59,976 nt of DNA from Chloroflexota bacterium (GTDB taxonomy: Bacteria; Chloroflexota; Dehalococcoidia; Lucifugimonadales; Lucifugimonadaceae): contig JABIFF010000014.1 in the NCBI GenBank assembly GCA_018650845.1, forward strand, positions 1 through 59,976. Direction: 5' to 3'. The translations under genes and the position numbers were made by a program. Each line of letters begins with the position of its first letter. The first letter of the stretch is position 1. The notes under the pieces were generated by a model. It saw nothing but the letters and a program-made list of their open reading frames with translations. It searched no databases and was not told the DNA's origin. This document shows, in pieces, positions 25,976 through 35,236 of this stretch.

Positions 25976-26009
25976 AAAACCGTAAGGTTTTTGGCAGTCG
26001 AGACTACAG

Positions 26010-26288
26010 ATGTCACGGTCAATCAAAAAGGGTCCATACGTAGACCCAAAACTGATGAAAAAGGTTGCTGCTGTTCAGGCTTCTGGTTCACGTAACGTGA
26101 TCCGAACATGGGCACGCGCTTCAATGATCATGCCTGAAATGGTGAGTCTGACAATTGCCGTTCACGACGGTCGTCGGTTCATTCCAGTCCTCATTACTGA
26201 AAACATGGTCGGTCACAGGCTCGGTGAATTTGCACCAACCCGTACCTTCCGTGGTCACATCGGTCGTTCCGATCGGGTAACGGGTTAG
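26010..26288 (+). CDS. rpsS: Small ribosomal subunit protein uS19
   Basis: 30S head protein touching the A-site finger and S13. It has 92 residues. Seen: [15 protein letters not shown], the [14 protein letters not shown] segment, [20 protein letters not shown] and [12 protein letters not shown]. It starts 34 bases after rplB and ends two bases before rplV. Confidence 0.96.
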   Translation: MSRSIKKGPYVDPKLMKKVAAVQASGSRNVIRTWARASMIMPEMVSLTIAVHDGRRFIPVLITENMVGHRLGEFAPTRTFRGHIGRSDRVTG

Positions 26289-26290
26289 TC

Positions 26291-26626
26291 ATGGCGATAG
26301 CAAGAACAAAAAACGTAGGAATTTCCGATTACAAGCTTCGGCTTGTAATGGATCAGATCCGCGGCAAGATGGTCGTCGACGCATTTCCAATGCTTCGATA
26401 CATGACTAGCCCTGCTGCAGCTGAAATATTCAAGATTCTCAAGGCTGCTACTGCCAACGCTGAGAACAACGACCTTCAGTCACGAGATGATTTGAAGATT
26501 GTTCGAATCACCGCCGACAAGGGCACTTGGATTCGACGATACAGGCCGAAAGCTCGTGGTCGTGTTGGTGCGTTTGACCGCCCAACATCTCATGTAACCA
26601 TTGAAGTCGACGAGGTAAGAATTTAG
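26291..26626 (+). CDS. rplV: Large ribosomal subunit protein uL22
   Basis: 50S protein whose long hairpin lines the exit tunnel. It has 111 residues. Seen: KLRLVMDQIRGKMVVDA, KILKAATANAENN, and the tunnel hairpin with KGTWIRRYRPKARGRVGAFDRPTSHVTI, where the usual order is kept. It is two bases from both neighbours. Confidence 0.96.
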   Translation: MAIARTKNVGISDYKLRLVMDQIRGKMVVDAFPMLRYMTSPAAAEIFKILKAATANAENNDLQSRDDLKIVRITADKGTWIRRYRPKARGRVGAFDRPTSHVTIEVDEVRI

Positions 26627-26628
26627 AT

Positions 26629-27411
26629 ATGGGTCAAAAGACACACCCGATCGGGTTCCGACTCGGTGGCGTTCAGGATTGGCGAGCACACTGGTTCGCA
26701 AGCAAGGCATCGGACTACCGACGTCTTACTGAAGAAGACCAGAAGATTCGTGGCCTGATCACAGGACGATACGCAGAGTCTGGTGCGATTTCTCGAGTAG
26801 AGATCGAACGTGGTGCGCAGGATTTGGTTGTAACGATCAACACTGCTCGCCCCGGAATCATCATCGGACGTGGTGGAACGCGAGTGGATGAACTTCGAGG
26901 AGATCTCGAAAAGCTCACTGAAAAGCGTTCACGCCTGAATATTCAAGAAATTCGTCAGCCTGAACTCGATGCAACATTGGTTGGTCAGTCGATTGCTGAG
27001 CAGCTCGAACGACGTGTCGCCTACAGGCGTGCGGTTCGACTTGCAATGCAGCGCACGATGCAATCAGGCGCACTGGGAATCAAGGTTGTAGTTTCTGGTC
27101 GATTGGGCGGTGCTGAAATCGCTCGAACCGACAAACAGAAGGAAGGTCGAACGCCGCTTCACACGTTGCGTGCGCAGATCGACTTCGCAGTATCTGAGGC
27201 AAAGACAACCTTTGGTGTCATCGGCATCAAGGTTTGGATTTACACAGGCGACATGATTCCGTCGGCAGAAAACCTTCGAGCACGCTCGATGGCTCGACTG
27301 TCACTCGGTGCAGCACAAGAAGGTCAGGGAGCGCAGAGCGACGAGAAGTCGTCCGGCGGTTCTAAGTCTTCTAAGGCAAAGCCGGGCAAGAAAGACGGAG
27401 GCGGTAAGTAG
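26629..27411 (+). CDS. rpsC: Small ribosomal subunit protein uS3
   Basis: 30S protein at the mRNA entry tunnel with helicase activity. It has 260 residues, about 25-30 more than E. coli. Seen: [13 protein letters not shown], the KH domain with GRPGI-type segment ([17 protein letters not shown]), [10 protein letters not shown], and the C-terminal domain [15 protein letters not shown] and [13 protein letters not shown]. The last 35 residues are a Ser/Lys/Gly-rich extension ([15 protein letters not shown]), one of several low-complexity tails in this cluster. Confidence 0.96.
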   Translation: MGQKTHPIGFRLGGVQDWRAHWFASKASDYRRLTEEDQKIRGLITGRYAESGAISRVEIERGAQDLVVTINTARPGIIIGRGGTRVDELRGDLEKLTEKRSRLNIQEIRQPELDATLVGQSIAEQLERRVAYRRAVRLAMQRTMQSGALGIKVVVSGRLGGAEIARTDKQKEGRTPLHTLRAQIDFAVSEAKTTFGVIGIKVWIYTGDMIPSAENLRARSMARLSLGAAQEGQGAQSDEKSSGGSKSSKAKPGKKDGGGK

Positions 27412-27413
27412 TA

Positions 27414-27830
27414 ATGCTTCAGCCAAAGCGAACTAAATATCGAAAAGAACACCGAGGGCGAATGAACGGTATTCGTACCAAAGGTTCAACGCTGGTTTTC
27501 GGCGATTTCGGTCTGAAGGCAGTTGGTCCTGGTTGGGTCACCGCTCGAGAGATTGAAGCAGCTCGTCGTGCAATCACGGGTTATGTGAAGCGTGGCGGAC
27601 AGGTTTGGGTTCGATTGTTCCCAGACAAGCCTGTTAGCGCTCGACCTGCTGAGACCCGCATGGGTGGTGGTAAGGGTGCCGTGGACCACTGGGTTGCAGT
27701 AGTGCACCGTGGGCGAATGCTCTACGAAATGGCAGATGTTCCGGAAGATTTGGCTCGAGAGGCTCTTCGACGAGCAGCTCACAAGCTGAACATTCCGACA
27801 AAGATCGTCTCCCGGAGTGAAGAATTTTAA
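27414..27830 (+). CDS. rplP: Large ribosomal subunit protein uL16
   Basis: 50S protein that positions A-site tRNA. It has 138 residues. Seen: [68 protein letters not shown] and [17 protein letters not shown]. The arginine in the segment RMGGGKG region that is hydroxylated in some bacteria is present. ATG start two bases after rpsC. Confidence 0.97.
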   Translation: MLQPKRTKYRKEHRGRMNGIRTKGSTLVFGDFGLKAVGPGWVTAREIEAARRAITGYVKRGGQVWVRLFPDKPVSARPAETRMGGGKGAVDHWVAVVHRGRMLYEMADVPEDLAREALRRAAHKLNIPTKIVSRSEEF

Positions 27831-27889
27831 GGATGCCCGGTTACGGGATTGCGATAGCAACTCGAAAATTTGGCAGGAACTGAACAACG

Positions 27890-28114
27890 ATGCGTATTAG
27901 CGAAGTAAGAGAACTGAATGACACCGAACTCGTAAAAGAGCTCGGCGATCAGGAACGCGCCATGATGAACCTACGGTTCCGCAAGGCGACAATGCAGTTG
28001 ACGAACACGAACGAACTCGGGAACACCCGAAAATCCATCGCGCGCATCAAGACTGTGATCCGTGAACGCGCGATCACATCCAGCTTGGACGCCACTAAGG
28101 CAGAGGGAGAATAG
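27890..28114 (+). CDS. rpmC: Large ribosomal subunit protein uL29
   Basis: Small two-helix 50S protein near the tunnel exit, a contact for chaperones. It has 74 residues. Seen: EVRELNDTELVKEL, LMNLRF-type motif (here MMNLRFRKATMQL) and RKSIARIKTVIRER, the hallmark of the family. ATG start, 59 bases after rplP. The rpsQ start follows the stop by one base. Confidence 0.95.
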   Translation: MRISEVRELNDTELVKELGDQERAMMNLRFRKATMQLTNTNELGNTRKSIARIKTVIRERAITSSLDATKAEGE

Positions 28115-28115
28115 G

Positions 28116-28439
28116 TTGGCGCGCAGACAGCGAACCGGCACTGTTCTTAAAGATAAGAACGACAAGAGCGTCATTGTAGGCGTTTCTTGGTTGCAGCCCG
28201 ATCGAATATACAAAAAAGCACGACGTATGCAGTCGAAGTTTGTTGTTCATGACGAACAGAACTCGGCGACTGTAGGTGATCGTGTACTCATCGAAGAAGC
28301 ACGCCCTACTTCAAAGACCAAGCGATGGCGCTTGGTTAGCATCCTCGAAAAAGTTGATGTTGCTGAAGTACAGCCTGCGGATCTTGTTAGTGAAGCTGCA
28401 CTCGCGGGTGCAGACGCTTCAGAAGGTTCTGAGGACTAG
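28116..28439 (+). CDS. rpsQ: Small ribosomal subunit protein uS17
   Basis: Primary 16S-binding protein with an OB fold. From TTG at 28116 (GAGGGAG about seven bases upstream) it has 107 residues. A longer frame reaching into rpmC was rejected because it would put unrelated residues before the conserved [20 protein letters not shown]. Seen next: [33 protein letters not shown]. The last 25 residues form an acidic, Ala-rich tail (ADASEGSED) that most S17 proteins lack. Confidence 0.95.
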   Translation: MARRQRTGTVLKDKNDKSVIVGVSWLQPDRIYKKARRMQSKFVVHDEQNSATVGDRVLIEEARPTSKTKRWRLVSILEKVDVAEVQPADLVSEAALAGADASEGSED

Positions 28440-28444
28440 ACAAG

Positions 28445-28813
28445 ATGATTCAGCGAGAAAGCCGGCTTAAGGTCGCCGATAACTCTGGCGCACGTGAGGT
28501 GCTTTGCATCAACATCGTCGGAGGAAGCGCGCGTCGTTACGCCAGTCTAGGTGACGTAATCACCTGCACAGTAAAAGATGCTCAGCCCGGTGGCACCGTA
28601 AAGATGCACCAGGTTGTGAAGGCCGTTGTGGTTCGAACCTCGAAAGAAGTTCGACGAGCTGACGGTTCTTACATCCGATTCGACGACAACGCATGTGTGA
28701 TCATCGGTGACGATGAGAACCCACGTGGTACTCGAATCTTTGGCCCGGTAGCACGTGAATTGCGAAATAAGCAGTTCATGCGCATCGTGTCACTTGCACC
28801 GGAGGTTTTGTAA
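28445..28813 (+). CDS. rplN: Large ribosomal subunit protein uL14
   Basis: 50S protein in the B8 intersubunit bridge. It has 122 residues, exact family length. Seen: [86 protein letters not shown] and the ending [12 protein letters not shown]. Confidence 0.97.
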   Translation: MIQRESRLKVADNSGAREVLCINIVGGSARRYASLGDVITCTVKDAQPGGTVKMHQVVKAVVVRTSKEVRRADGSYIRFDDNACVIIGDDENPRGTRIFGPVARELRNKQFMRIVSLAPEVL

Positions 28814-28816
28814 CCA

Positions 28817-29131
28817 ATGGCTCAGACACGTATCAAACGAGAAGACGAAGTACTCGTCATCTCCGGTAAAGATAAGGGCAAGCGTGGCTCTGTGATTCGA
28901 GTTCTGGTTGACCAGAACCGAGTAGTGGTTGAAGGCGTAAACATGGTTACTCGCCATGTGAAGGCACAGCCAGGAATCGCACAGACCGGCATGGTCCAAG
29001 GTGAGGCTTCGATCTCACTCTCTAATGTAATGCTCATCGATCCAGAGACTGGCTCCGCCGGTCGCACTGGTCAGAAGGTCCTGGAAGATGGGACCAAAGT
29101 AAGGGTGGTCAAGAGTGGCAAACGCTCCTGA
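28817..29131 (+). CDS. rplX: Large ribosomal subunit protein uL24
   Basis: Assembly-initiator 50S protein with a KOW motif. It has 104 residues. Seen: [25 protein letters not shown] (the KOW stretch), [21 protein letters not shown] and the DPETG segment. Its 3' end overlaps the rplE start by 17 bases in another frame. Confidence 0.96.
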   Translation: MAQTRIKREDEVLVISGKDKGKRGSVIRVLVDQNRVVVEGVNMVTRHVKAQPGIAQTGMVQGEASISLSNVMLIDPETGSAGRTGQKVLEDGTKVRVVKSGKRS

Positions 29132-29921
29132 CAGTAACAAAGAAGAACAGGCAGTAGAGGCAAAGGCTTCTAAGCCTGCTGCAAAGAAAGCCGCGGCCAA
29201 AAAGCCAGCAGCCAAAAAAGCAGCAGCAGCTAAGAAACCCGCCGCTAAAAAGCCTGCAGCAAAGAAGCCTGCAGCGAAGAAAGCCGCAACTGAAGCTAAG
29301 CCAGCAGCTGAAAAAGCTACTAAGGCCAAAGCCAAGAAGCCGGCTGTCGTCGCTAACGTTCCACGCATGAAGCAGATGTACCGCGATAACGTGGTTGAAG
29401 TGCTCACGCGGGAATTTGGCTACAAGAACCCGATGCAAGTTCCGCAGATCGACAAGATCAAGCTGAACATCGGTTTGGGTGAAGCACTCGACAGCAACTC
29501 GGCTGTTGGCGCAGCGGTCGGTGATCTCCAGAAGATCACTGGTCAGAAGCCAACAGAGAACCGGGCGAAAGTATCGATTGCGAACTTCAAACTTCGTGAA
29601 GGTTCAGTCATTGGTACTTCGGTCACACTGCGAGGATCTCGCATGTGGCAGTTCTACGATCGCTTCGTGAACATCACGCTCCCTCGTGTGCGTGACTTCC
29701 GAGGAATCAGCCGAACTGCTTTCGACGGCCGTGGTAACTACTCTCTAGGAATGCGCGATCAATCGACGTTCCCTGAGATTGACTACAATGAAATCGACCG
29801 AATGCGCGGCATGCAGATCACATTTGTGACTACTGCCCGTACTGACGAAGAGGGGCGACGTCTCCTCGAATTACTCGGCATGCCATTTGCGCGTGTTGAT
29901 GAGCCCGTTGGGGCCCTCTAA
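29115..29921 (+). CDS. rplE: Large ribosomal subunit protein uL5 with long Lys/Ala-rich N-terminal extension
   Basis: 5S rRNA-binding protein of the 50S central protuberance. It has 268 residues, about 85 more than usual. The core starts near residue 84 ([28 protein letters not shown]) and includes [32 protein letters not shown] and [10 protein letters not shown]. Before it lies an extension built on AAKKPAAKK units, like histone H1 or the tails of actinobacterial HU proteins. The extension is in frame with the core from the GTG at 29115, which overlaps rplX by 17 bases. An internal ATG at 29367 could in principle give a tail-less form. See also L13 at 40398, which has a matching tail. Confidence 0.95.
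   Translation: MANAPDSNKEEQAVEAKASKPAAKKAAAKKPAAKKAAAAKKPAAKKPAAKKPAAKKAATEAKPAAEKATKAKAKKPAVVANVPRMKQMYRDNVVEVLTREFGYKNPMQVPQIDKIKLNIGLGEALDSNSAVGAAVGDLQKITGQKPTENRAKVSIANFKLREGSVIGTSVTLRGSRMWQFYDRFVNITLPRVRDFRGISRTAFDGRGNYSLGMRDQSTFPEIDYNEIDRMRGMQITFVTTARTDEEGRRLLELLGMPFARVDEPVGAL
29178..29345 (+). repeat. [15 protein letters not shown] low-complexity repeat in rplE
   Basis: Imperfect repeats coding for Ala/Lys/Pro units with mixed synonymous codons (gcc/gca/gct, aag/aaa). The codon mixing suggests selection on the amino acid pattern rather than recent slippage. Bounds are approximate. Confidence 0.7.
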
Positions 29922-29941
29922 ACCACCTGGAGTTATTTGTA

Positions 29942-30247
29942 TTGGCTAAGAAGTCGATGATCGAGAGAGAAAAGCGCCGCCAGAAATTGGTAGACGCTAA
30001 CGCTGAAGTTCGAACTGAACTTCGGAAGATTTCGGTCGACATTAACCGAACCGCAGAAGAGCGATTCACAGCCCGCCAGGAAATGGCGAAGCTGCCTCGC
30101 AACTCTGCAGCCATTCGATTGCGCAACCGTTGTGCCGTAACAGGCCGACCCCGCGGTTACATGCGCTTCTTTGGCCTATCACGAATTACATTCCGCGAAC
30201 TTGCGCTGAAGGGCGAACTGCCTGGAATCCGCAAGGGAAGCCTGTAA
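29942..30247 (+). CDS. rpsN: Small ribosomal subunit protein uS14, zinc-independent long form
   Basis: 30S head protein. It has 101 residues, the long cysteine-poor type. Seen: KKSMIEREKRRQKLV, LPRNSAAIRLRNRCAVTGRPRGYMRFFGLSRITFRELA and the ending LPGIRKGSL. It has one cysteine only, so no zinc ribbon. The start is TTG at 29942, 20 bases after rplE, as no ATG precedes the conserved N-terminus. Confidence 0.96.
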   Translation: MAKKSMIEREKRRQKLVDANAEVRTELRKISVDINRTAEERFTARQEMAKLPRNSAAIRLRNRCAVTGRPRGYMRFFGLSRITFRELALKGELPGIRKGSL

Positions 30248-30279
30248 AAAGCCACTAACTACCGAGAGAATCGATCAGA

Positions 30280-30681
30280 GTGCCAGTAACAGATCCCATA
30301 GCCGACATGCTCACCCGTATCCGCAACGCGGTACAGGTGCGACATGAATCAACTGAAGTACCTGCTTCACGAATGAAGTCTTCACTTTTGAAGCTCATGG
30401 TTGAAGAAGGATTTATTTCAAGTTTCGCTGCAGGCGATGAAGAAACAGTCGACAAAAAACTCGACGTTCAACTTCGCTACTACGAAGACAAGACTCCTGT
30501 AATTCAGGGTCTAAAACGCGTAAGTAAACCCGGTCTCCGTGTTTACGTAGGCAAAAACGAAGTGCCTCGGTACTTCGGTGGCCTTGGTGTGGCATTCATG
30601 TCTACATCTAAGGGCGTAATGACGGGCCAACAGGCACGTCGCCAGGGTGTTGGTGGAGAACTGCTCTTCTACATCTGGTAG
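30280..30681 (+). CDS. rpsH: Small ribosomal subunit protein uS8
   Basis: Primary 16S-binding protein; in E. coli also the repressor of the spc operon. It has 133 residues. Seen: DPIADMLTRIRNAVQVRHESTEVPASRMK, YYEDKTPVIQGLKRVSKPGLRVYVGKNEVPR and FGGLGVAFMSTSKGVMTGQQARRQGVGGELL. Start is GTG at 30280 (VTDPIADM N-terminus). Confidence 0.97.
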   Translation: MPVTDPIADMLTRIRNAVQVRHESTEVPASRMKSSLLKLMVEEGFISSFAAGDEETVDKKLDVQLRYYEDKTPVIQGLKRVSKPGLRVYVGKNEVPRYFGGLGVAFMSTSKGVMTGQQARRQGVGGELLFYIW

Positions 30682-30741
30682 AACCGCAACTTCCCCGAAC
30701 CCAGTATTTAGAACTAACGAATTTACGAGAGAAGATCTAAA

Positions 30742-31290
30742 GTGTCTCGAATAGGTAAAGCCCCGATAACTGTGCCAAGTGGCGTCGACGTAAAAGTCGA
30801 TGGCACTACGGTCACGGTTAAAGGCAAGCAGGGTGAGCTTTCACGAACCCTTCCGGCGACTATGAAAATTGATCTGACTGATGGAGTAATCACTGTCGAT
30901 CGTCCTAACGACGAACCCGACCAGCGAGCTCTTCACGGTCTGACCCGAAGCCTACTGAACAACATGGTTGTTGGTTGTGCAGAGGGATTCAGCAAGCGAC
31001 TCGAGCTGATCGGTACTGGTTACCGAGTGCAGCAAAAGGGCAAGGCGCTAGAAGTCAACGTTGGCTACTCGCACCCAATCCCTGTTGAGCCGATTGGTAC
31101 GAACACTCTGAAAGCAGATGGACAGAACTTCATCGACATTTCAGGGCCTAGTAAAGAGGACGTAGGCGAGCAGGCTGCTCAAATACGCAAGGTTCGAAAG
31201 CCTAACCCATACACGGGTAAAGGCATTAAATATTCTGACGAAGTTATCCGTCGCAAGGCTGGTAAAACAGCTGCAGGAACTGGTGCGTAA
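30742..31290 (+). CDS. rplF: Large ribosomal subunit protein uL6
   Basis: 50S protein near the GTPase centre. It has 182 residues. Seen: [68 protein letters not shown] and the [13 protein letters not shown] signature, followed by [11 protein letters not shown] start. Confidence 0.97.
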   Translation: MSRIGKAPITVPSGVDVKVDGTTVTVKGKQGELSRTLPATMKIDLTDGVITVDRPNDEPDQRALHGLTRSLLNNMVVGCAEGFSKRLELIGTGYRVQQKGKALEVNVGYSHPIPVEPIGTNTLKADGQNFIDISGPSKEDVGEQAAQIRKVRKPNPYTGKGIKYSDEVIRRKAGKTAAGTGA

Positions 31291-31292
31291 AC

Positions 31293-31646
31293 ATGGGTAG
31301 CAGAAAATTCGATACTCGAAAACGGTGGGTTAGGCACAGGCGTGTTCGCAAGAACGTGCGTGGAATTGCTGACCGACCACGGCTTGCTGTTTTCCGAAGC
31401 AGTAACCACATCTACGCGCAGGTTATCAACGACGATCAGGGCCACACTCTGGCTGCTGCTGGTTCGATGGAACTCAAGCTGGATGATGCAAAGACAGATG
31501 TTGCGAAGGCTGTCGGTACGGCAGTTGCCAAGAAGGCACTCGCAGCAGGAGTCACCAAGGTCGTATTTGACCGAGGTGGGTACAAATATCACGGTCGAGT
31601 TAAGGCATTAGCCGACGCAGCTCGCTCAGAAGGACTTAGCTTCTAA
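31293..31646 (+). CDS. rplR: Large ribosomal subunit protein uL18
   Basis: 5S rRNA-binding protein, partner of L5 and L25. It has 117 residues. Seen: [46 protein letters not shown], and the ending [31 protein letters not shown] start two bases after rplF. Confidence 0.96.
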   Translation: MGSRKFDTRKRWVRHRRVRKNVRGIADRPRLAVFRSSNHIYAQVINDDQGHTLAAAGSMELKLDDAKTDVAKAVGTAVAKKALAAGVTKVVFDRGGYKYHGRVKALADAARSEGLSF

Positions 31647-31647
31647 T

Positions 31648-32427
31648 ATGACCACGCAGAACGATAATCGTGGCGGCGGCAACCGTGGCGGAGGCCCTCA
31701 AGGGGGCGGTAACGCTGGTGGTGGTCGCGGACCAGGTGGCGGCGGACGCGGTCCTGGTGGACCAGGCGGACGTGGACCCGGCGGCGGGCGCGGACAAGGT
31801 GGCGGACGCGGTCCTGGTGGACAAGGCGGACGTGGACCCGGTGGTCCTGGCGGCAGAGGCCCTGGTGGGCCTGGTGGACGTGGTCAGGGCGGAGAACGCC
31901 GTGGACGACGACCAAGACGTGACGAAGAAGACTCAGGTCTCGTCGAACGCGTTGTAAAGATCCGCAGGGTTTCAAAAGTGGTCAAGGGTGGCCGAAACCT
32001 AACATTTAACGCAATGGTTGTAGTCGGAGACGGTAACGGAAACGTTGGCGCAGCTCTCGGCAAGGCCGGCGCAGTTCCTGATGCTGTTCGCAAGGGAACT
32101 ACATACGCCAAGAAGGCAATGACTAAAGTCGAGCTCAATGGTCCTACCATTCCGCACGAAATTACTTCCAAGTTCTCGGGTGCAAAAGTGCTGTTGAAGC
32201 CTGCTGCCCCTGGTACCGGAGTGATCGCTGGTGGTGGAGTACGAGCCGTGATGGATGCAGTTGGTGTGAAGGACGTTCTTTCAAAGACGTTCGGTTCATC
32301 AAACACCATCAACATTGTTAAGGCGACACTCGCTGCACTTGATCAGCTTCGAGACCCTGTAGCCGCTGTAGAGCGACGCAAGGGTGTTTCAGCTTCTGGT
32401 GCTTCCAAAGACGAAGCAAAGTCGTAA
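31648..32427 (+). CDS. rpsE: Small ribosomal subunit protein uS5 with Gly/Arg-rich N-terminal extension
   Basis: 30S protein at the mRNA entry tunnel, involved in accuracy. It has 259 residues against about 165 usually. The core begins near residue 91 ([38 protein letters not shown]) and continues with [13 protein letters not shown] and [19 protein letters not shown]. The first 90 residues are almost only Gly, Arg, Pro and Gln in RGPGGPGG and RGG-type units, ending in an [13 protein letters not shown] junction. The extension is in frame from ATG 31648, one base after the rplR stop. It may add RNA affinity; that is inference. Confidence 0.95.
   Translation: MTTQNDNRGGGNRGGGPQGGGNAGGGRGPGGGGRGPGGPGGRGPGGGRGQGGGRGPGGQGGRGPGGPGGRGPGGPGGRGQGGERRGRRPRRDEEDSGLVERVVKIRRVSKVVKGGRNLTFNAMVVVGDGNGNVGAALGKAGAVPDAVRKGTTYAKKAMTKVELNGPTIPHEITSKFSGAKVLLKPAAPGTGVIAGGGVRAVMDAVGVKDVLSKTFGSSNTINIVKATLAALDQLRDPVAAVERRKGVSASGASKDEAKS
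31741..31840 (+). repeat. 60-base tandem duplication in the Gly-rich part of rpsE
   Basis: Bases 31741-31780 and 31801-31840 are identical at 39 of 40 positions (one C/A difference), exactly 60 bases apart. The high nucleotide identity indicates a recent in-frame duplication of 20 codons. Confidence 0.85.
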
Positions 32428-32445
32428 TTACGGAATACTAGAATC

Positions 32446-32628
32446 ATGACCAAATTACGAATTACACAACTTCGATCGGGTATCGGCACGAAGCCTGCAC
32501 AGCGGGCTACGTTGAAGGCACTCGGACTTCGAAAGATCCGCCACGAGGTTGTTCAAAACGACAGTCCTCAAATCCGCGGAATGATCGCAAAAGTCATTCA
32601 CCTCATCTCTGTTGAGGAAACGAAGTAG
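32446..32628 (+). CDS. rpmD: Large ribosomal subunit protein uL30
   Basis: Small 50S protein. It has 60 residues. Seen: KLRITQLRSGIGTKPAQRATLKALGLRKIRHEVVQNDSPQIRGMIAKVIHLISV, the full L30 signature with its GIGTKPAQRATLKALGL loop. ATG start, 18 bases after rpsE. L30 is lost in some lineages; here it is intact. Confidence 0.96.
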   Translation: MTKLRITQLRSGIGTKPAQRATLKALGLRKIRHEVVQNDSPQIRGMIAKVIHLISVEETK

Positions 32629-32687
32629 CTAACTCACGTCTCTATAAATCGAGACAATAGTTCACTTAGTCAGTAAGAATTATTCAA

Positions 32688-33173
32688 ATGCCTGGACTAC
32701 ACCAGTTACAACCATCAAAGAATTCCAAAAAGAGCCGAAAGCGCGTTGGTCGCGGTAACGGTTCTGGAACGGGAACATTCTCGGGCCGAGGCTCAAAGGG
32801 ACAGAAGCAGCGCGGAAGCGTTCCTTTCTTGTTTGAAGGTGGACAACTTCCACTTATCAAGCGACTCCCCCACATGCGCGGTTTCACGAACATTTTCCGT
32901 GTTGAGTCGACTCCAGTGAACCTTTCGATTCTCGAAGAGTTCGCAACTGGATCAGATGTCACAGTAGCCAAGCTTCTCGAAGCCGGAGTAATTCGCAAGA
33001 AGAACTCTCGTGTAAAGATTCTTGGTACTGGCGATCTAACTAAGAAATTGAACGTTTCTGCACACGCATTCAGCAAATCTGCCAAAGAGAAGATTGAAGC
33101 TGCTGGCGGAACCGTAACTATCATCGAGGCAGACAAAGCAGACCACGCCAAAAAAGCAAAGTCGGCTAAGTAA
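32688..33173 (+). CDS. rplO: Large ribosomal subunit protein uL15
   Basis: Late-assembly 50S protein. It has 161 residues. Seen: [43 protein letters not shown], and [34 protein letters not shown]. The last 15 residues are Lys/Ala-rich. It starts 59 bases after rpmD and ends two bases before secY. Confidence 0.96.
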   Translation: MPGLHQLQPSKNSKKSRKRVGRGNGSGTGTFSGRGSKGQKQRGSVPFLFEGGQLPLIKRLPHMRGFTNIFRVESTPVNLSILEEFATGSDVTVAKLLEAGVIRKKNSRVKILGTGDLTKKLNVSAHAFSKSAKEKIEAAGGTVTIIEADKADHAKKAKSAK

Positions 33174-33175
33174 CT

Positions 33176-34531
33176 ATGACCCAGCAGGCCAAACAAACGT
33201 CTGAATCTGCAGTACCAGCACTATTCCGTGCTGCGGCAGATGCATGGCGCATTCCTGATCTTCGATTCAGAATCCTCTTTACTTTGGGGATTCTCGTCAT
33301 TTTCAGGTTCTTCGCACACGTTCCCGTTCCGGGAGTAGACCGTGAAGCTTTGGCCGCGGCGTTCGATGCTAACCCGCTTCTAGGTTTCCTCGACCTGTTC
33401 TCGGGTGGAGCACTTCGAAACCTCTCTATCGCTGCACTCGGTGTATACCCATACATCACTGCATCGATTATTTTGCAAATCCTGACCCCGATCATCCCTA
33501 CTCTGAGAAACCTTTCTCAGGAAGGTGAAGGCGGTCGACAGGCCATCAACCGATTCACTCACTACCTGACAGTGCCTCTGGCATTCCTTCAGGGCTACGG
33601 ACAGTTGAACCTGTTCGCCAGTGGTTTCGGTGGCGGTGGTTCAGCTATCAGTGGTATCGGATTCGGTGCCGACTCGCTCAACACTCTCACCATTCTGCTT
33701 GCGATGACCGCAGGCACGATGCTGCTGGTTTGGATGGGTGAGCTGGTAACTGAAAAGGGTATTGGTAACGGTATTTCGTTAATCATCTTTGCCGGTATCG
33801 TTTCGACGTTGCCGCAGGTTGTTGGTCAGCTTTGGCTGCTCCGCGATCAGATGTTCCAAGTCGGAATGCTCATATTTATAGCGATAGCGATCGTTTACCT
33901 GATCGTCTACTTTGCCGAAGCGCAGAGGAAAATTCCTGTTCAGTACGGACGCAGTGTGTTCCGTGGCGGGCAGATGTATAGACAATCGGGGGCGACCCAT
34001 ATTCCGTTGCGTGTTAACGCGGCCGGAATGATCCCGCTGATTTTCTCGTTCTCGATTCTGATTCTTCCTTCAGTCGTTGCAAGTTACTTCAACGATGGCT
34101 CTGGCGGATTCATTTCGACGATCGCTAACTTCTTCCAGAATTCGTTCGGACCAACAAGCACGATCTACTGGATCGCAGTGTTCTTGCTCGTTGTTATCTT
34201 CACGTTCTTCTACACGTTGGTAGTTCATAACCAGCAGAACCTCGCCGAGAACCTCCAGAAAAATGGTGGTTTCGTGCCGGGTATCCGCCCTGGACCGCCT
34301 ACAAAGCTTTATCTAATGCGAGTGGTTCTTCGAATCACGTGGGGTGGTGCGCTCTTCTTGGGCTTCATCGCTATCCTGCCTTACCTCGCACAATTGGTAA
34401 CCAATTTGCCAAACGCAACGACCATTCTGCAGAGCACAAGCCTGTTGATCATGGTTGGTGTGGCACTCGATACGATGCGACAGCTGGAATCTCAGTTGCT
34501 GATGCGTAACTACGAAGGATTCGTCCGCTAA
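33176..34531 (+). CDS. secY: Protein translocase subunit SecY
   Basis: Channel subunit of the Sec translocon in the cytoplasmic membrane. It has 451 residues with ten predicted membrane segments. Seen: RILFTLGILVIFRFFAHVPVPGVD in TM1, the plug region around LFSGGALRNLSIAALGVYPYI, GNGISLIIFAGIVS, the cytosolic loop AEAQRKIPVQYG, LRVNAAGMIPLIFS, and the C5 loop NGGFVPGIRPG. The location between rplO and adk is the usual one. Confidence 0.97.
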   Translation: MTQQAKQTSESAVPALFRAAADAWRIPDLRFRILFTLGILVIFRFFAHVPVPGVDREALAAAFDANPLLGFLDLFSGGALRNLSIAALGVYPYITASIILQILTPIIPTLRNLSQEGEGGRQAINRFTHYLTVPLAFLQGYGQLNLFASGFGGGGSAISGIGFGADSLNTLTILLAMTAGTMLLVWMGELVTEKGIGNGISLIIFAGIVSTLPQVVGQLWLLRDQMFQVGMLIFIAIAIVYLIVYFAEAQRKIPVQYGRSVFRGGQMYRQSGATHIPLRVNAAGMIPLIFSFSILILPSVVASYFNDGSGGFISTIANFFQNSFGPTSTIYWIAVFLLVVIFTFFYTLVVHNQQNLAENLQKNGGFVPGIRPGPPTKLYLMRVVLRITWGGALFLGFIAILPYLAQLVTNLPNATTILQSTSLLIMVGVALDTMRQLESQLLMRNYEGFVR

Positions 34532-34549
34532 AGAGCGGTCACTACGTAA

Positions 34550-35200
34550 ATGCGAATCGTTTTATTGGGGCCCCCTGGCGCGGGCAAAGGCACACAGGCA
34601 CGTCGTCTCGCAGATTCGACAGGCATGAACCATCTTTCAACAGGTGACATGCTTCGTGCTGAAGTCGGTGCTGGATCAGAACTTGGTCTTTTGGCCAAGG
34701 GATTCATGGCCAAGGGCGATTTGGTTCCCGACTCCACGATCATCGCAATGATCCAGAGTCACCTGGCAAACCCTGCCGGCGTATTGCTCGATGGCTTTCC
34801 TCGAACAGTAGTTCAGGCAGAGTCATTGGACGAATCGCTAGAAGCTGCCAACTTGCCGATCGACAAGGTCGTTCACATGTCGGTAGATACCGATGAACTG
34901 GTGAAGCGACTTTCGAGTCGAGCTATATGTAAAGACTGTCAAACTCCGTACAACCTGGTTTCAGATGCTCCTTCGAAAGACGGCGTTTGCGACAAGTGCG
35001 GAGGCGAAGTAATCGTTAGAGATGACGATAAGCCTGAAGCGGTGTTGAACCGAATGAAGGTGTACGAAGAGCTGACTGCTCCCGTACTGGATTATTACAA
35101 GTCACGTGGTGACGTGGCTGAAATTGTTGCTACTGGTACGCCAGATTCTGTGTTTGAGGAACTGTCTCAAGCAATCGGATCTGGCGAATCAACGAACTAA
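34550..35200 (+). CDS. adk: Adenylate kinase, zinc-binding LID type
   Basis: Interconverts ATP + AMP and 2 ADP. It has 216 residues. Seen: P-loop GPPGAGKGTQ (7-16), STGDMLRAEV, the LDGFPRT motif and an extended LID domain with cysteines at 127, 130, 147 and 150 (ICKDCQ and VCDKCG), a structural zinc site as in Bacillus-type enzymes. ATG start 18 bases after secY, in the usual secY-adk-map order. Confidence 0.97.
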   Translation: MRIVLLGPPGAGKGTQARRLADSTGMNHLSTGDMLRAEVGAGSELGLLAKGFMAKGDLVPDSTIIAMIQSHLANPAGVLLDGFPRTVVQAESLDESLEAANLPIDKVVHMSVDTDELVKRLSSRAICKDCQTPYNLVSDAPSKDGVCDKCGGEVIVRDDDKPEAVLNRMKVYEELTAPVLDYYKSRGDVAEIVATGTPDSVFEELSQAIGSGESTN

Positions 35201-35236
35201 TTCCTAATTTAGGGATATACTAGGAGAGATCGTTCT

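Noticed and set aside
28062..28115. Longer start for rpsQ inside rpmC, and likewise for rplQ inside rpoA (39027-39185)
   Set aside because: The extra residues come from another gene's frame and do not match the families; TTG 28116 and GTG 39186 give conserved N-termini.
29115..29345. Repeated units in rplE and rplM as a CRISPR-like or mobile repeat
   Set aside because: The units are short, in frame, vary at synonymous positions and lack spacers; they code for protein tails.
31643..31975. Open frames with His/Val/Arg- or Ala/Ser/Thr-rich sequence opposite the start of rpsE
   Set aside because: They are by-products of the Gly/Arg codon repeats of S5 on the other strand.
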